Numbered from the stretch's first letter, positions 1 to 10,192 are shown. The stretch is DNA of 64,000 nt from Bradyrhizobium aeschynomenes (GCF_013178945.1 NZ_JABFDM010000004.1:186001-250000), one strand, 5' to 3'. Translations and numbers: made by a program. The notes: generated from the sequence alone by a model not told the origin.

Positions 1-2
1 AG

Positions 3-860
3 GGTCCGAAGCGGGTCGGCCCCTTCGCAGTGCCGAAAGCGATGTCCTCGACAGCGTCGGCGACGCTCGCGACCTGGTTCAAGATCAAGGGCGTCAACTA
101 CTCGATCTCGTCGGCCTGCGCGACCTCGAACCATTGCATCGGCAATGCCTATGAGATGATCCAGTACGGCAAGCAGGACGTGATGTTCGCCGGCGGCTGC
201 GAGGAGCTCGACTGGACGCTGTCGGTGCTGTTCGACGCGATGGGCGCGATGTCGTCCAAGCACAACGACACGCCCGCGACCGCGTCGCGTCCGTATGATG
301 TGAGCCGCGATGGCTTCGTGATCGCCGGCGGCGCCGGCGTCCTCGTGCTGGAAGAGCTCGAGCGCGCCAAGGCACGCGGCGCCAAGATCTATGGCGAGAT
401 TGTCGGCTATGGCGCGACCTCGGACGGCTACGACATGGTCGCGCCGTCGGGCGAGGGGGCCGAGCGCTGCATGCAGATGGCGCTGTCGACGGTGAAGACC
501 AGGATCGACTACATCAATCCGCACGCGACCTCGACACCGGCCGGCGATCCGCCCGAGATGGAGGCGATCCGGAAGGTATTCGGCGTCGGTGAGAAATGTC
601 CCCCGATCGCCGCGACCAAGGCGCTGACCGGTCATTCGCTCGGCGCCACCGGCGTCCAGGAGGCAATCTATTCGCTGTTGATGATGAAGAACGGCTTCAT
701 CTGCGAGAGCGCCAACATCACCGAGCTCGATCCGGTGTTCGCCGACATGCCGATCGTGCGCAAGCGCATCGACAACGCCAAGCTCGGCACCGTTCTGTCG
801 AACTCGTTCGGCTTCGGCGGCACCAACGCGACGCTGGTCTTCAAGCACCTCGACGCTTAG
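3..860 (+). CDS. fabB: 3-oxoacyl-ACP synthase I (FabB), 5' end cut by window
   Basis: Beta-ketoacyl-ACP synthase of type II fatty acid synthesis; it condenses malonyl-ACP with acyl-ACP and with FabA supports unsaturated fatty acid formation. The frame is open from base 3, so the start lies outside the window; 285 residues remain. The whole catalytic triad is present: Cys in SSACATS, His in NPHATS and His in TGHSLGATG, followed by the C-terminal Gly-rich [10 protein letters not shown]. The FabB rather than FabF call rests on overall likeness and on fabI following. It probably belongs to a fabA-fabB-fabI operon, with fabI 141 bp downstream. Confidence 0.93.
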   Translation, partial: GPKRVGPFAVPKAMSSTASATLATWFKIKGVNYSISSACATSNHCIGNAYEMIQYGKQDVMFAGGCEELDWTLSVLFDAMGAMSSKHNDTPATASRPYDVSRDGFVIAGGAGVLVLEELERAKARGAKIYGEIVGYGATSDGYDMVAPSGEGAERCMQMALSTVKTRIDYINPHATSTPAGDPPEMEAIRKVFGVGEKCPPIAATKALTGHSLGATGVQEAIYSLLMMKNGFICESANITELDPVFADMPIVRKRIDNAKLGTVLSNSFGFGGTNATLVFKHLDA

Positions 861-891
861 AATCTTGAACGGTACTGGTTCCTCGGCGCCG

Positions 892-932
892 GCCGGACAA
901 CAGCGCGAAGCTCTTTCGCCCCGCTGTCCGGC
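892..932 (+). terminator. nested hairpin between fabB and fabI
   Basis: An 8-bp perfect stem (GCCGGACA with TGTCCGGC) encloses a smaller GCGAA/TTCGC stem. There is no T-run after it, so it may be an mRNA processing or partial-termination structure rather than a full intrinsic terminator. Confidence 0.35.
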
Positions 933-1001
933 TATCGGCGTCTTCGGAGACTGACGATCATCCCGGCTGGGTCGGCCCCGGCATGACGAAGGAGAGTGAG
1001 C

Positions 1002-1802
1002 ATGCAGGGTCTGATGGCAGGCAAGCGCGGTCTGGTCATGGGCATCGCCAACGACCATTCGATCGCCTGGGGCATCGCCAAGACGCTGGCTGCGCACGGG
1101 GCCGAGATGGCCTTCACCTATCAGGGCGACGCGCTCGGCAAGCGCGTGCGTCCGCTCGCCGATGAGCTCGGCGTCAAGCACGTGCTGCCCTGCGACGTCG
1201 AGGACATCGCCAGCGTCGACGGCGTTTTCTCTGCGCTGCGCGAGGCCTGGGGCGGGCTCGACTTCATCGTCCATGCCGTGGCCTTCTCCGACAAGAACGA
1301 GCTGAAGGGTCGCTACGCCGACACCTCGCGCGAAAACTTCTCGCGCACGATGCTGATCTCCTGCTTCTCGTTCACCGAGATCGCCAAGCGCGCCGCGGAG
1401 CTGATGCCGGAGAGCGGCGGCAGCATGATCACGCTGACCTTCGACGGCTCGAACCGGGTGATGCCGAACTACAACGTGATGGGCGTCGCCAAGGCGGCGC
1501 TGGAGGCGTCGGTGCGCTATCTCGCCGCCGACTACGGCCGCCGCAGCATCCGCGTCAACGCGATCTCGGCCGGGCCCGTACGTACGCTCGCCGGCTCCGG
1601 CATCGGCGATGCGCGTTTCATGTTCGCGTTCCAGCAGAAGCACTCGCCGCTCGGTCGCGGCGTCACCCTGGAGGAACTCGGCGGCTCCGCGTTGTATCTG
1701 CTGTCGGAGCTGTCCGGCGGCGTGACGGGCGAAATCCACTACGTCGATTCCGGCTACAACGTCATCTCAATGCCGCGGCCGGAGGACCTCAAGGGCGAAT
1801 AA
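1002..1802 (+). CDS. fabI: Enoyl-ACP reductase [NADH] (FabI)
   Basis: Carries out the last reduction of each fatty acid elongation cycle, trans-2-enoyl-ACP to acyl-ACP; cytoplasmic. 266 aa, normal for the family. The N-terminal nucleotide-binding segment has the FabI form GIANDHSIAWG, and the catalytic Tyr/Lys pair is in NYNVMGVAKAA near residue 158. The SAGPVRTLAGSGI stretch after it is typical of FabI. I chose ATG 1002 because AAGGAG lies 7 nt before it; a GTG at 996 is also in frame. The gene follows fabB on the same strand and probably shares its operon. Confidence 0.93.
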   Translation: MQGLMAGKRGLVMGIANDHSIAWGIAKTLAAHGAEMAFTYQGDALGKRVRPLADELGVKHVLPCDVEDIASVDGVFSALREAWGGLDFIVHAVAFSDKNELKGRYADTSRENFSRTMLISCFSFTEIAKRAAELMPESGGSMITLTFDGSNRVMPNYNVMGVAKAALEASVRYLAADYGRRSIRVNAISAGPVRTLAGSGIGDARFMFAFQQKHSPLGRGVTLEELGGSALYLLSELSGGVTGEIHYVDSGYNVISMPRPEDLKGE

Positions 1803-1825
1803 CCCCGGCCTTCGCCGCTCCCGGC

Positions 1826-1843
1826 GGCTGCCCGAAGGCAGCC
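1826..1843 (+). terminator. perfect 7-bp hairpin after fabI
   Basis: GGCTGCC, loop CGAA, GGCAGCC, starting 24 bases after the fabI stop. The tetraloop and GC stem are terminator-like, but a clear T-run is lacking until TTTTT about 17 bases later. Confidence 0.4.
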
Positions 1844-2030
1844 TTGGATGATCCGCTCGATTTTTCCCAGTTGAAGACGATCCGTCCACGCGGATAATCA
1901 GGCGTCATTTGGCGCTACTCCGGCAGCGACGTTTTCGCTCGATGCGAGACTGAGGCATCTTCGATCCGTCAGCCTCGGCTGTCAGAAAGCCGGTTGCGCC
2001 GGCAGCAAGACAAGTCGTGGGGGCGATGCG

Positions 2031-4004
2031 ATGCTGCGTTGGAGAACCTCCGTCATCGTGATGTCCGCGATGATGGGCGCTACATGTGTCGCAGGCTGCG
2101 CCCGCCCGGCGCAGGCGCAATCGACCGTCTGGGACTCCACGATCTCCAATACGAACTGGTACGTGCCGACGGCGCAGCTGCTGGCTTACATCTCGCCGAA
2201 GACCGGCTTCACGAACCCCATTCCCATTGGTGATCAGACGCTGTGGACCCTTGGCACTGCAACAAATGGCGCCTTCACCGGGACCAGCGTCGCCCAGCTC
2301 AGGATCGGTCCGGCGTTGCTGACCGACACCTCCACCATCCAGGGCTTCGTCACCACCAGCGGCCAGATCACGATGCTGTTCACGCCGACCGGAGGCGGCA
2401 CGGCGACGGTCGGGCTGGGATACATGCGCGCGGTCAACGGTGTGACCAGCATGGAAATGCAGATGATCACCGGCGACAGTCTGCTGGTGACGCATTGGGC
2501 CTACATGCTGCCCTACGATCCCGCGACTTTCACGCCACCGCCATCAGCCCCGGTGCCCGCCAATTCGGTGCCGCAATGGGCTTGGACGGAGGGAACGCCG
2601 TGGCGGATCGTCAGCCCGGCCTTGTTCGGCACCCAGGCGCCCGGCCGGTTCGTCATCACCAGCTATCAGAACGGCTATTTCTGGGGTGCCGGGATTGCGC
2701 CGGCCGGCAGTACGGCGGGTGGCTTCACCTTGCTCGGCTCGGTCACCCCGGAGGGAAGCGTCCTGTTCAACACGCTGTCCCGTGGCAGCCTGACCAGCCT
2801 CTACGGTGCGATGAGCGGCAACGCGTCGAATGCGCAGATGGTCACCTCGACCTATGATCTCACGGGAAGCATGACCGGCGATCTGGCGACGATGGCGCTG
2901 ATCCAGCCCTATGGCACGGCGCTTCGGTCGGCCGGCGGCCGCGTCGGCCTGGAGGCCGCCGACATGCTGTACCGGCTGTCGACGACGTCGGCGGGCTGGA
3001 GCGGGTCGATGGCGCCGGGATTTGCCGCGCTCGATAATCTCAGCGGCCCTTCGCTCAGCAATGCCGTCAAGCAGACGTTGCCTGTGCTCACCGGCGCGGC
3101 GTCGCAGGCGACCTACGTGACGCAGCAGGCGTTTCGGCAGACGATGATCAACCGGCTCGACGATATCGGCCGTACCGGCCGGCATGTCTGGATGCAGCCG
3201 CTCGGCGGCACCGCGCGGCAGGCGGACCGCGATGGCATCGCGGGCTACGGTGCCTCTGGCGGCGGCCTGGCCTTTGGCGCCGATGCCGCGCTTTCGCAGC
3301 GGGCGATGGTCGGCGGTGTGTTCGGCTATTCGCGGCAGACGATCACCGGAAGCGATGATGCCGTGCCGAACCGTCTCGGCCTGTCATCCTATCAGCTCGG
3401 ACTGTACGGAGCTTACGCGATCCGTCCCGACCTGATGCTGGACTATCAGCTCGACGGAGGATGGAGCGACAATGGTGAAAGCCGTTCGCTCAGCTTCGCG
3501 AACATGTCGGCCGGCGGAAGCTATCGCTCCTCTACGGGTCATGGAGGCGCCGGCCTCAAGACGCGCATCCCGGTGGCAGACAGTTTCGCGCTCATTCCGT
3601 CGCTGCGCCTCGACTATGGCATGGTCCGCAGCAACGCCTATCGCGAGAGCGGCGCCGGCGGCTTCAGCCTGAATGTCGATCCCCAGACCTATCAGGAGCT
3701 GACGGCCACCGCCGGCCTGAAGGCCGTCTATCAAGTCGCACGCCAGGTCCGTCTGACGGCCGACGTCGGTGCCGGCTACAACGCTCTGAACCAGCGGCTG
3801 CAGATCGGTGCCGCCTTCTCCGGCGGTGGCGACGGCTTCGTCACCAGCGGCCTCGGCCTGTCACCCTGGACCTACTCGGCTGGCCTCGGGGTCGCGACCG
3901 CAGGCACCGATCGCCTGGAGTTGAGCATGCGATACGGCGTCAATGCGACCTCATCCGGTCTCGTCCAGCACTCCGGGCACGCGGTGCTGAAACTGAGATT
4001 GTGA
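2031..4004 (+). CDS. Autotransporter domain-containing outer-membrane protein
   Basis: 657 aa. The N-terminus is a signal peptide: basic MLRWR, a hydrophobic core, then VAGC followed by ARPAQAQ. VAGC resembles a lipobox, but a signal peptidase I cut after AQAQ is equally possible. Residues ~35-360 are a Ser/Thr/Gly-rich passenger without a recognised enzyme domain. From about residue 385 the sequence has the aromatic/Gly alternation of a 12-strand autotransporter beta-barrel, ending HAVLKLRL. Expected to be inserted in the outer membrane and to display or release its passenger. It stands alone, 228 bp after fabI. No RGD or protease triad was seen. Passenger function unknown. Confidence 0.8.
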   Translation: MLRWRTSVIVMSAMMGATCVAGCARPAQAQSTVWDSTISNTNWYVPTAQLLAYISPKTGFTNPIPIGDQTLWTLGTATNGAFTGTSVAQLRIGPALLTDTSTIQGFVTTSGQITMLFTPTGGGTATVGLGYMRAVNGVTSMEMQMITGDSLLVTHWAYMLPYDPATFTPPPSAPVPANSVPQWAWTEGTPWRIVSPALFGTQAPGRFVITSYQNGYFWGAGIAPAGSTAGGFTLLGSVTPEGSVLFNTLSRGSLTSLYGAMSGNASNAQMVTSTYDLTGSMTGDLATMALIQPYGTALRSAGGRVGLEAADMLYRLSTTSAGWSGSMAPGFAALDNLSGPSLSNAVKQTLPVLTGAASQATYVTQQAFRQTMINRLDDIGRTGRHVWMQPLGGTARQADRDGIAGYGASGGGLAFGADAALSQRAMVGGVFGYSRQTITGSDDAVPNRLGLSSYQLGLYGAYAIRPDLMLDYQLDGGWSDNGESRSLSFANMSAGGSYRSSTGHGGAGLKTRIPVADSFALIPSLRLDYGMVRSNAYRESGAGGFSLNVDPQTYQELTATAGLKAVYQVARQVRLTADVGAGYNALNQRLQIGAAFSGGGDGFVTSGLGLSPWTYSAGLGVATAGTDRLELSMRYGVNATSSGLVQHSGHAVLKLRL

Positions 4005-4041
4005 CCGGGCAGCGCAGCTTCGTCGCGATGGAGGACGACGT

Positions 4042-4896
4042 CTATTCGCGTGCGAAATAGACCGGCAGGCGCTGATCTAGGCGGAACTTCAGCATCGAGC
4101 GGGCCATGTCGCGCAACACCGTGTTGCTGGCGGCGTCTGCGGGCGTCGTTGGGAAGTTGGCGTTGTCGACGTCACCGGCGCGCGAGGGCGGCCCGATGCC
4201 GGTAGTGAGACGCGACATCAGCGAGCCGGCGCTGCCGGCGACCGCGCGCTTCTCGAACGTCGTACCATCATAGAGCTCGATGTCGATCATGATGAAGACG
4301 TGCGTGTAGCGGCCAAAACCCTCGCCGCGGTTGATCACGCCGACGCCCAGCACCGTGTCGTAAGTCGATGGCTCGCGTCCGGCCCGGCGCGTGACGACGA
4401 GGTAACGAGCGCAGCGTGTCGTGCCCGCGACTCGCTTGACGATCGCGGGAAGCATGTCGTTGTCGGCAGTCACCCGATCCGACCGATAGAATGCGTCGAA
4501 CGCGCCTTTGGGGACGGCAATGCGACGGACCGCGGCGCCGCCGGCGGCGGCCATCACGCGCGCATGGACGAGATCATCGAAGCCCCAGGTCACCGGCACT
4601 TCGGTGTAGTCATCGCTCAGGCGAGTGATGCCGTTCTTCTGCACTGTGAAGACGTCGCCGAGCGCTGCGATCACCCCGGTCTCGCAGGGGCCGCTCTCTC
4701 GTCCGGCCGCTCCGGCACCGGCCTTCGGACCCGCGCCGCCGATCTTGGGCGCCGCCTTCGCAGCCGACGTCGACGATGGAGATTGTGCCGGCGCCTCGCT
4801 TGAGGTGAAGGCGAGCGCGAGCAGCAGCGGCGCGAGCCCACGCCAGAGCGATCTGGTGAACGCGCGGTGATCCGAATACGTCATGGCGGATCTCAT
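4042..4896 (-). CDS. Exported protein of unknown function
   Basis: 284 aa from ATG 4896 (an AAGGACAG lies upstream); ATG 4884 four codons in is an alternative. The open frame extends further upstream, but that part is Arg-rich out-of-frame-like sequence. Residues ~12-37 form a signal peptide (SLWRGLAPLLLALAFTSS, then APAQ). The mature part starts with a low-complexity Ser/Ala/Gly/Lys linker and then a ~200-residue domain with two Cys (CETGVIAALG and TTRCARYLVV) that could pair in the periplasm. I do not recognise the family. It converges with the autotransporter gene, 37 bp apart. Confidence 0.7.
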   Translation of the reverse strand: MRSAMTYSDHRAFTRSLWRGLAPLLLALAFTSSEAPAQSPSSTSAAKAAPKIGGAGPKAGAGAAGRESGPCETGVIAALGDVFTVQKNGITRLSDDYTEVPVTWGFDDLVHARVMAAAGGAAVRRIAVPKGAFDAFYRSDRVTADNDMLPAIVKRVAGTTRCARYLVVTRRAGREPSTYDTVLGVGVINRGEGFGRYTHVFIMIDIELYDGTTFEKRAVAGSAGSLMSRLTTGIGPPSRAGDVDNANFPTTPADAASNTVLRDMARSMLKFRLDQRLPVYFARE

Positions 4897-5108
4897 GTCG
4901 TCTGGGCCTGTCCTTGTCACTGCGCTTCCGAGTTGAAATAGGCCGGCATGTCGCGATCGAGATGCCCGGCGACGAGACGGGGCGGTTCGAGAACGACGGA
5001 AGCCGTCCGGGAACCTGACCCTAGTTCCCCAGGAAAGGCGCGCGCAATGCCTTTCCGGCCACAGGCGAGACATGTCGCTAATGCACGCGGCGCAATCAGG
5101 CCCGGGCT

Positions 5109-5558
5109 TTAGCGCTTCCAGCGATAATACTTCATCATCCGCCCGTGCACGGGGTCGGCCTGCGTCTTTTCCAGCAGGAAGCCTTCGCGCTCGTACCAGC
5201 GCCACGCCTTCTCGTTGCCCTCGGCGCAGCGCAGCCAAACCTCGTCGGGCAGCAGCTCGCGGGTGAAGCCGAGCAGACGGCGGCCGAGCGAGCGGCCCTG
5301 ATGAGAGGGAGCGATCATCAGCTGGTCGAGATAGAGCTTGGGCATGTCGATCGCGAGCATCGCCGCGAGCGCGCCGCCGTCATCGACGACATAGAGGCTC
5401 CAGCCGCCGGCCACCTCGCGCGGCACGCGCGCCTTCAGCAGGCTCAGCAGCGTGTCGCTCGGGCGCTCCAGCCCGGTCGAGCACCAGCTCTCCATCCAGA
5501 GCCTCGCGATGGCGTCATATTCGTCCGGCCTCGCGGGACGGATGATCAGCTCGGACAT
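5109..5558 (-). CDS. GNAT-family N-acetyltransferase
   Basis: 149 aa, a single GNAT domain. The acetyl-CoA-binding motif A is seen as SHQGRSLGRRLL (Q/RxxGxG/A type), preceded by the LDQLMIAP strand and followed by the NEKAWRWYEREGF motif B segment. These enzymes move an acetyl group from acetyl-CoA to an amine; the substrate cannot be read from the sequence. Start ATG 5558: upstream in-frame codons run through a repeat element and do not look coding. Monocistronic as far as can be seen. Confidence 0.85.
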   Translation of the reverse strand: MSELIIRPARPDEYDAIARLWMESWCSTGLERPSDTLLSLLKARVPREVAGGWSLYVVDDGGALAAMLAIDMPKLYLDQLMIAPSHQGRSLGRRLLGFTRELLPDEVWLRCAEGNEKAWRWYEREGFLLEKTQADPVHGRMMKYYRWKR

Positions 5559-5610
5559 CGGACGTAGGGTCTCCAGCAAGACGTAGAGGGAACGTAAGCC
5601 CTCTTCATCG

Positions 5611-5725
5611 TCATTGCGAGGAGCCAGCGGATCCCGATGCGCGCGGCCCGATTGCCGGGCTCGGCGGCGAAGCACTCCAGAGTCCCGGGCGCGGCCCTGG
5701 ATTGCCTCGCTTGCGCTCGCAATGA
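5611..5725. repeat. palindromic intergenic repeat (TCATTGCGAG ends)
   Basis: Perfect 10-bp terminal inverted repeats TCATTGCGAG/CTCGCAATGA bound ~115 bp, with an inner imperfect stem around CCAGAGTC and GGCCCTGG. The pattern matches a repeat class I recall as common between genes in Bradyrhizobium. It lies between the GNAT gene and the pnp terminator and is not coding. Confidence 0.7.
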
Positions 5726-5744
5726 TGCGGATGGGCCGGCACAA

Positions 5745-5775
5745 ATAAAAAGGGCGGCTCGAAAGCCGCCCTTTG
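5745..5775 (-). terminator. rho-independent terminator of pnp
   Basis: On the minus strand AAAGGGCGGCTTTCGAGCCGCCCTTT forms a stem of about 11 bp with a short loop, followed by TTTTTATTT. It lies about 25 bases after the pnp stop and closes the rimP-to-pnp operon. Confidence 0.88.
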
Positions 5776-5798
5776 TGTCTCATCCAAGATCGCGCGGC

Positions 5799-7955
5799 TT
5801 ACTCGCCGGCGGCTTCTCGCGCCTCGGCGGGCGCATCCTTCTGCTTGGCTTCGAGGTCCTCGCCGGTGGTCTGGTCGACCGCCTTCATCGACAGCCGGGT
5901 CTTGCCGCGGTCGTCGAAGCCGAGCAGCTTGACCTTGACCTTGTCGCCTTCCTTGACGACGTCGGAGGTCTTCTGCACGCGCTTGTCGGCCAGCTGCGAG
6001 ATGTGCACGAGGCCGTCGCGGGTGCCGAAGAAGTTCACGAAGGCGCCGAACTCCATCACCTTGACGACGGTGCCGTCGTAGATCTGGCCGACCTCCGGAT
6101 CGGAGGCGATCGACTTGATCCACTTGATGGCGGCCTTCATCGCCTCGCCATCGCTGGAGGCGACCTTCACGGTGCCGTCGTCCTCGATGTTGACCTTGGC
6201 GCCGGTCTTCTCGACGATCTCGCGGATCACCTTGCCGCCGGTGCCGATCACTTCGCGGATCTTGTCGGTCGGGATCTTGAAGGTCTCGATGCGCGGCGCG
6301 TATTCGCCGAGCTCGGCGCGGGCTGCGGTCAGCGCCTTGGACATCTCGCCCAGGATGTGGATGCGGCCATCGCGCGCCTGGCCGAGGGCCACGCGCATGA
6401 TTTCCTCGGTGATGCCCTCGATCTTGATGTCCATCTGCAACGAGGTGATGCCGCTCTCGGTGCCTGCGACCTTGAAGTCCATGTCGCCGAGATGGTCCTC
6501 GTCGCCGAGAATGTCGGACAGCACGGCGAAGCGGCTGCCCTCCAGGATCAGACCCATCGCAATGCCCGCGGTCGGCCGCTTCAGCGGCACGCCGGCATCC
6601 ATCAGCGCCAGCGAGGAGCCGCAGACGGTGGCCATCGACGATGAGCCGTTCGACTCGGTCACCTCCGACACGACGCGCGTCGTGTAGGGGAACTCGTGGT
6701 GCGGCGGCAGCACCGGGTGGATCGCGCGCCAGGCGAGCTTGCCGTGGCCGATCTCGCGGCGCTTGGTACCGCCGAGGCGGCCGGTCTCACCGACCGAGTA
6801 GGGAGGGAAGTTGTAGTGCAGCAGGAACGTCTCTTTGTACGTTCCCGACAGTGCGTCGATGTACTGTTCGTCCTCGCCGGTGCCCAGCGTGGTCACGACC
6901 AGCGCCTGCGTCTCGCCGCGGGTAAACAGCGCCGAGCCGTGCGCACGCGGCAGCACGCCGACCTCGCAGACGATGTTGCGGACCGTCTTGGCGTCGCGGC
7001 CGTCGATGCGCTTGCCGGTGTCCAGGATGTTCCAGCGGACGATCTTGGCCTCGAGCTCCTTGAACACGGCGGCGACACGGAGCTTGTCGTATTTCGGCTC
7101 CTGCCCCTCGGGGAAGAAGTAGGCCATCACCTTTTCCTTGACGGCGCCGACGGCAGCATAGCGCTGCTGCTTGATCGGAATCGCATAGGCGGTGCGCAGG
7201 TCCTGCTCGGCGATGCCGAGCATCTCCTTCTCGATCGCGCTGTTGTCGATGATCGCGACGTCGCGCGGATCCTTGGCGGCCTTCTCGGCGAGCTCGATGA
7301 TCGCGTTGATGACCGGCTGGAAGTGACGATGACCGAACATCACCGCGCCGAGCATGATGTCCTCGTTGAGCTCCTTGGCCTCCGATTCCACCATCAGCAC
7401 GGCGTCCGAGGTGCCGGCGACGACCAGGTCGAGCTGGGTGTCGGCCATCTCGTCGAGGGTCGGATTGAGGATGTATTCGTCATTGGCGAAGCCGACGCGG
7501 GCCGCGCCGATCGGGCCCTTGAACGGAACACCCGAGAGGGTCAGCGCAGCGGACGCGCCGACCAGCGCCACGATGTCCGGATCGTTCTCCATGTCGTGCG
7601 ACAGCACGGTCACGATGACCTGCGTCTCGTTGCGCCAGGAGTCGACGAACAGCGGGCGAATCGGGCGGTCGATCAGGCGGGAGACCAGCGTCTCCTTCTC
7701 GGTCGGACGGCCCTCGCGCTTGAAATAGCCGCCGGGGATGCGACCCGCAGCGTAGGTCTTTTCCTGATAGTCGACGGTCAGCGGCAGGAAGTCGACGCCC
7801 TCGCGCGGCGCCTTGGCGGCGACGACGGTCGCGAGCACGACGGTCTCGCCATAGGTGGCGACGACAGCGCCGTCAGCCTGGCGGGCGATCTTGCCGGTTT
7901 CCAGCTTGAGCGGACGCCCACCCCAGTCGATCTCGACGGAATGCTTGGTAAACAT
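5799..7955 (-). CDS. pnp: Polyribonucleotide nucleotidyltransferase (PNPase)
   Basis: 3'-5' phosphorolytic exoribonuclease and RNA polymerising enzyme of the degradosome. 718 aa, normal length. Two RNase PH-like domains (about 1-220 and 310-545) are separated by the helical domain; a KH domain has the GxxG core in [10 protein letters not shown] near residue 565; the S1 domain starts at [18 protein letters not shown]. The tail is Glu/Ala-rich. Last gene of the operon, 360 bp after rpsO, and preceded by a long hairpin that may control it, as RNase III and PNPase do at the leader of the E. coli gene. Confidence 0.97.
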   Translation of the reverse strand: MFTKHSVEIDWGGRPLKLETGKIARQADGAVVATYGETVVLATVVAAKAPREGVDFLPLTVDYQEKTYAAGRIPGGYFKREGRPTEKETLVSRLIDRPIRPLFVDSWRNETQVIVTVLSHDMENDPDIVALVGASAALTLSGVPFKGPIGAARVGFANDEYILNPTLDEMADTQLDLVVAGTSDAVLMVESEAKELNEDIMLGAVMFGHRHFQPVINAIIELAEKAAKDPRDVAIIDNSAIEKEMLGIAEQDLRTAYAIPIKQQRYAAVGAVKEKVMAYFFPEGQEPKYDKLRVAAVFKELEAKIVRWNILDTGKRIDGRDAKTVRNIVCEVGVLPRAHGSALFTRGETQALVVTTLGTGEDEQYIDALSGTYKETFLLHYNFPPYSVGETGRLGGTKRREIGHGKLAWRAIHPVLPPHHEFPYTTRVVSEVTESNGSSSMATVCGSSLALMDAGVPLKRPTAGIAMGLILEGSRFAVLSDILGDEDHLGDMDFKVAGTESGITSLQMDIKIEGITEEIMRVALGQARDGRIHILGEMSKALTAARAELGEYAPRIETFKIPTDKIREVIGTGGKVIREIVEKTGAKVNIEDDGTVKVASSDGEAMKAAIKWIKSIASDPEVGQIYDGTVVKVMEFGAFVNFFGTRDGLVHISQLADKRVQKTSDVVKEGDKVKVKLLGFDDRGKTRLSMKAVDQTTGEDLEAKQKDAPAEAREAAGE

Positions 7956-8001
7956 GGGTATCTTCTTTCATGAGATGATCGAAGGCGGACCCCCCTGAAA
8001 C

Positions 8002-8073
8002 AAAAAAACCATGCGCAAGATTGCAGGACGCTGGAAAACGATCAGCGCCCTGCGATCCTGCCATGGTTTTCTT
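8002..8073 (-). promoter_or_regulatory. long imperfect hairpin in the pnp leader
   Basis: Arms at 8006-8034 and 8043-8069 pair over roughly 26 bp. Read as minus-strand RNA, two of the deviations become G-U wobbles, leaving one C-A mismatch and one bulged base, so selection on the rpsO-pnp transcript is plausible. A run of seven U follows the 3' arm. It could be a leaky rpsO terminator or an RNase III site for pnp autoregulation. The rest of the 7956-8315 gap shows only a smaller hairpin near rpsO. Confidence 0.65.
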
Positions 8074-8239
8074 ATTTCGGATGGCGTCCATCCTTCTCGT
8101 AAATAACGGGCACCTTGCCCGTCACGCCCAGCGGCCGGATTGCTGCTGAGGCGTACTGCACCGTCTGGGCGGAATCGGCGGGTCAGCGTATCGCTTCTTT
8201 CCGGATTCCGGCCAGACCGCATGATCCCGGACTTAGCGA

Positions 8240-8259
8240 ACGCCGCAATCTGCGGCGTT
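8240..8259 (-). terminator. short GC hairpin after rpsO
   Basis: AACGCCGC and GCGGCGTT pair over 8 bp around a 4-5 base loop, about 57 bases after the rpsO stop. No T-run follows, so it may stabilise the rpsO 3' end rather than terminate. Confidence 0.4.
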
Positions 8260-8315
8260 CTCAGGACCATGCCATCACGCGCGCGAACCAGCGCGCGCTC
8301 ATTCCGTAGCGAAGC

Positions 8316-8585
8316 TCAACGACGGATGTTGTGCTTCTCAAGCAGCGCCTTGTAGCGCGCCTCGTCGTTCTTCTTCAGATAGTCCAGCAGCGAACGGCGG
8401 GTCGACACCAGCTTCAGGAGGCCGCGGCGGGAGTGGTTGTCCTTGCCGTGGGTCTTGAAATGGCTGGTCAGGTTGTTGATGCGTTCCGACAGGATCGCAA
8501 CCTGCACCTCGGGAGAACCGGTGTCACCGGCCTTGGTGGCATTCGCCTTGATGATTTCCGCCTTGCGCTCTGCGGTCACCGACAT
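8316..8585 (-). CDS. rpsO: 30S ribosomal protein S15
   Basis: 89 aa, the full standard length. Primary 16S rRNA-binding protein of the 30S platform. The family pattern is clear: [14 protein letters not shown], the [16 protein letters not shown] rRNA-contact segment and LLDYLKKND, ending HNIRR. It starts 2 bp after the truB stop, so translation is probably coupled. Confidence 0.98.
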   Translation of the reverse strand: MSVTAERKAEIIKANATKAGDTGSPEVQVAILSERINNLTSHFKTHGKDNHSRRGLLKLVSTRRSLLDYLKKNDEARYKALLEKHNIRR

Positions 8586-8587
8586 CG

Positions 8588-9682
8588 TCAGTCTCTTTCG
8601 TTGCGACCGGAGCTAGCAGTCAGTCCGGTCAGGTTGAACACGCGCTTGGGGATGAGTTCGCCATTGCCAATTTCGGCAAGCGCCAGAAGGCGGCCTGCGA
8701 CCGTGACATAGACTGTGCCGCTACTATGGGGCGCATCCCGTCCGCGCAACAAGACGGCCTGGCCCCGATGGAGCCTTGCCGCATCAGCCCGAGTGACGGC
8801 CAGTGCCGGGATGTCGTCCAGCGCGGTCTCAACGGGCAAGAGTGCGTCGGCGAGGCTTCCCTCACCGGACGCGGCTCTATCGCACAAAGCCTCCAACTGT
8901 TCCAGCGGAATCATGTCGTTCTCGGTAAACGGACCGACCAGGGTCCGCCGGAGCGCGCTGATATGGCCGTAGCAGCCGAGGATTCGGCCCATGTCGCGGG
9001 CCAGCGCCCGGACATAGGTTCCCTTGCCGCATTCCGCCTCGAACACCGCGTGATCGGGGTCGGGCTGGTCGACGAGGGTCAATTCGTGGATCTCGACCGG
9101 GCGCGGCTGCAACTCGACGACCTCGCCGTCCCGGGCGAGGTCATAGGCGCGCTCGCCCTGGATCTTGATGGCGGAATAGCGCGGCGGCGTCTGCTCGATC
9201 CGGCCGGTAAATTGCGGCAGCAGCGCGCGAATGGCCTCCGCGTCCGGCCTCTGCTCGCTGGTGTGGACCACGCGGCCCTCGGTGTCGTCGGTATCGCGCT
9301 CCTCGCCCCAGCACACCGTAAAACGGTAGCGCTTGCGGCCGTCCATCACGAACGGAACGGTCTTGGTGGCTTCGCCCAGCGCAATCGGCAGACCGCCGGA
9401 GGCGAGCGGATCCAACGTTCCGGCATGGCCGGCGCGCTTGGCCTGGAACAGGCGCTTCAGGATGGCCACGGCCTGCGTCGACGTCATGCCGATCGGCTTG
9501 TCGAGCACAACCCAGCCGTGGACGTCGCGGCGGTCGCGGCGAGGCTGGTTGCCCTGCTTCTGTCTGCTGCGCGGGTCGTTGTTGTCGCGCGGCGCGCGCC
9601 CGTCGGAAAAATTGCTGGCTTTGACAACGGTCGGCTCGGCGCTCAGCGCATCGACAGTGCCGGTTTCGGGGGGAATGGTCAT
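8588..9682 (-). CDS. truB: tRNA pseudouridine(55) synthase
   Basis: Makes pseudouridine 55 in the T loop of tRNAs. 364 aa, longer than E. coli TruB because of a charged ~55-residue N-terminal extension rich in Arg, Asp and Asn. The catalytic Asp is in the family motif [11 protein letters not shown] near residue 95. The C-terminal PUA-like region is short. The start overlaps the rbfA stop by one base (TGATG), indicating coupling. Confidence 0.95.
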   Translation of the reverse strand: MTIPPETGTVDALSAEPTVVKASNFSDGRAPRDNNDPRSRQKQGNQPRRDRRDVHGWVVLDKPIGMTSTQAVAILKRLFQAKRAGHAGTLDPLASGGLPIALGEATKTVPFVMDGRKRYRFTVCWGEERDTDDTEGRVVHTSEQRPDAEAIRALLPQFTGRIEQTPPRYSAIKIQGERAYDLARDGEVVELQPRPVEIHELTLVDQPDPDHAVFEAECGKGTYVRALARDMGRILGCYGHISALRRTLVGPFTENDMIPLEQLEALCDRAASGEGSLADALLPVETALDDIPALAVTRADAARLHRGQAVLLRGRDAPHSSGTVYVTVAGRLLALAEIGNGELIPKRVFNLTGLTASSGRNERD

Positions 9683-10098
9683 CAGCTCTCTTCCGAATCC
9701 GAATGGAGGTCTCTCTGCACCGCGGGTGTTCGCAGTAATTTCTCGATCCGTTCTGCTTCGTCGAATCGCTCGTCGACGCGGAAGCGGATGTCAGGTGCAA
9801 ATTTCAGGTTAACGCGGCGCGCGACTTCGCCGCGCAGGAACTTCTTGTTGCGCTCGAGCGCGGCGAGCACGACGTCGGTGTCGCGTCCGCCGAGCGGCAT
9901 GATGTAGATTGTGGCGAGCTTCAGGTCTGGGGACATGCGGACTTCGGGCACCGTAATGATGTGTCCCTCCAGGTCCGGATCATGCGCGTGACCCTGGCTG
10001 AGAATGTCGGCGACAGCGTGACGCACGGTCTCGGCCACGCGCAACTGACGCTGCGAGCCGCCGGAAGCTGCGCTCCCTCTCTGGTGATGGCGAGGCAT
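9682..10098 (-). CDS. rbfA: 30S ribosome-binding factor A
   Basis: Assembly factor that binds immature 30S near the 5' end of 16S rRNA and is released late in maturation. 138 aa from ATG 10098 (MPRHHQ), which matches the usual start of alphaproteobacterial RbfA as I recall it; an ATG at 10167 would add 23 residues of unlike sequence. The KH-like core is seen in [16 protein letters not shown], then [16 protein letters not shown] and the C-terminal [22 protein letters not shown]. Fourth protein from the end of the operon. Confidence 0.94.
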   Translation of the reverse strand: MPRHHQRGSAASGGSQRQLRVAETVRHAVADILSQGHAHDPDLEGHIITVPEVRMSPDLKLATIYIMPLGGRDTDVVLAALERNKKFLRGEVARRVNLKFAPDIRFRVDERFDEAERIEKLLRTPAVQRDLHSDSEES

Positions 10099-10192
10099 TT
10101 TGCAAAAATCCAACGGATCATCGCCCGGCGTCAGCGCGGGCGAGAGGATCATTCTGATTGAGTTCAACGACGCTTGGTTAAGTTCAAGATGC

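Noticed and set aside
2086..2110. Lipobox VAGC in the autotransporter as proof of a lipoprotein
   Set aside because: An AQAQ signal peptidase I site follows, and autotransporters normally use SPase I.
6696..7973. 425-codon plus frame opposite pnp
   Set aside because: Antisense shadow of a high-GC conserved gene; composition (RGDDRRH-like) is not that of a real protein, and pnp is certain.
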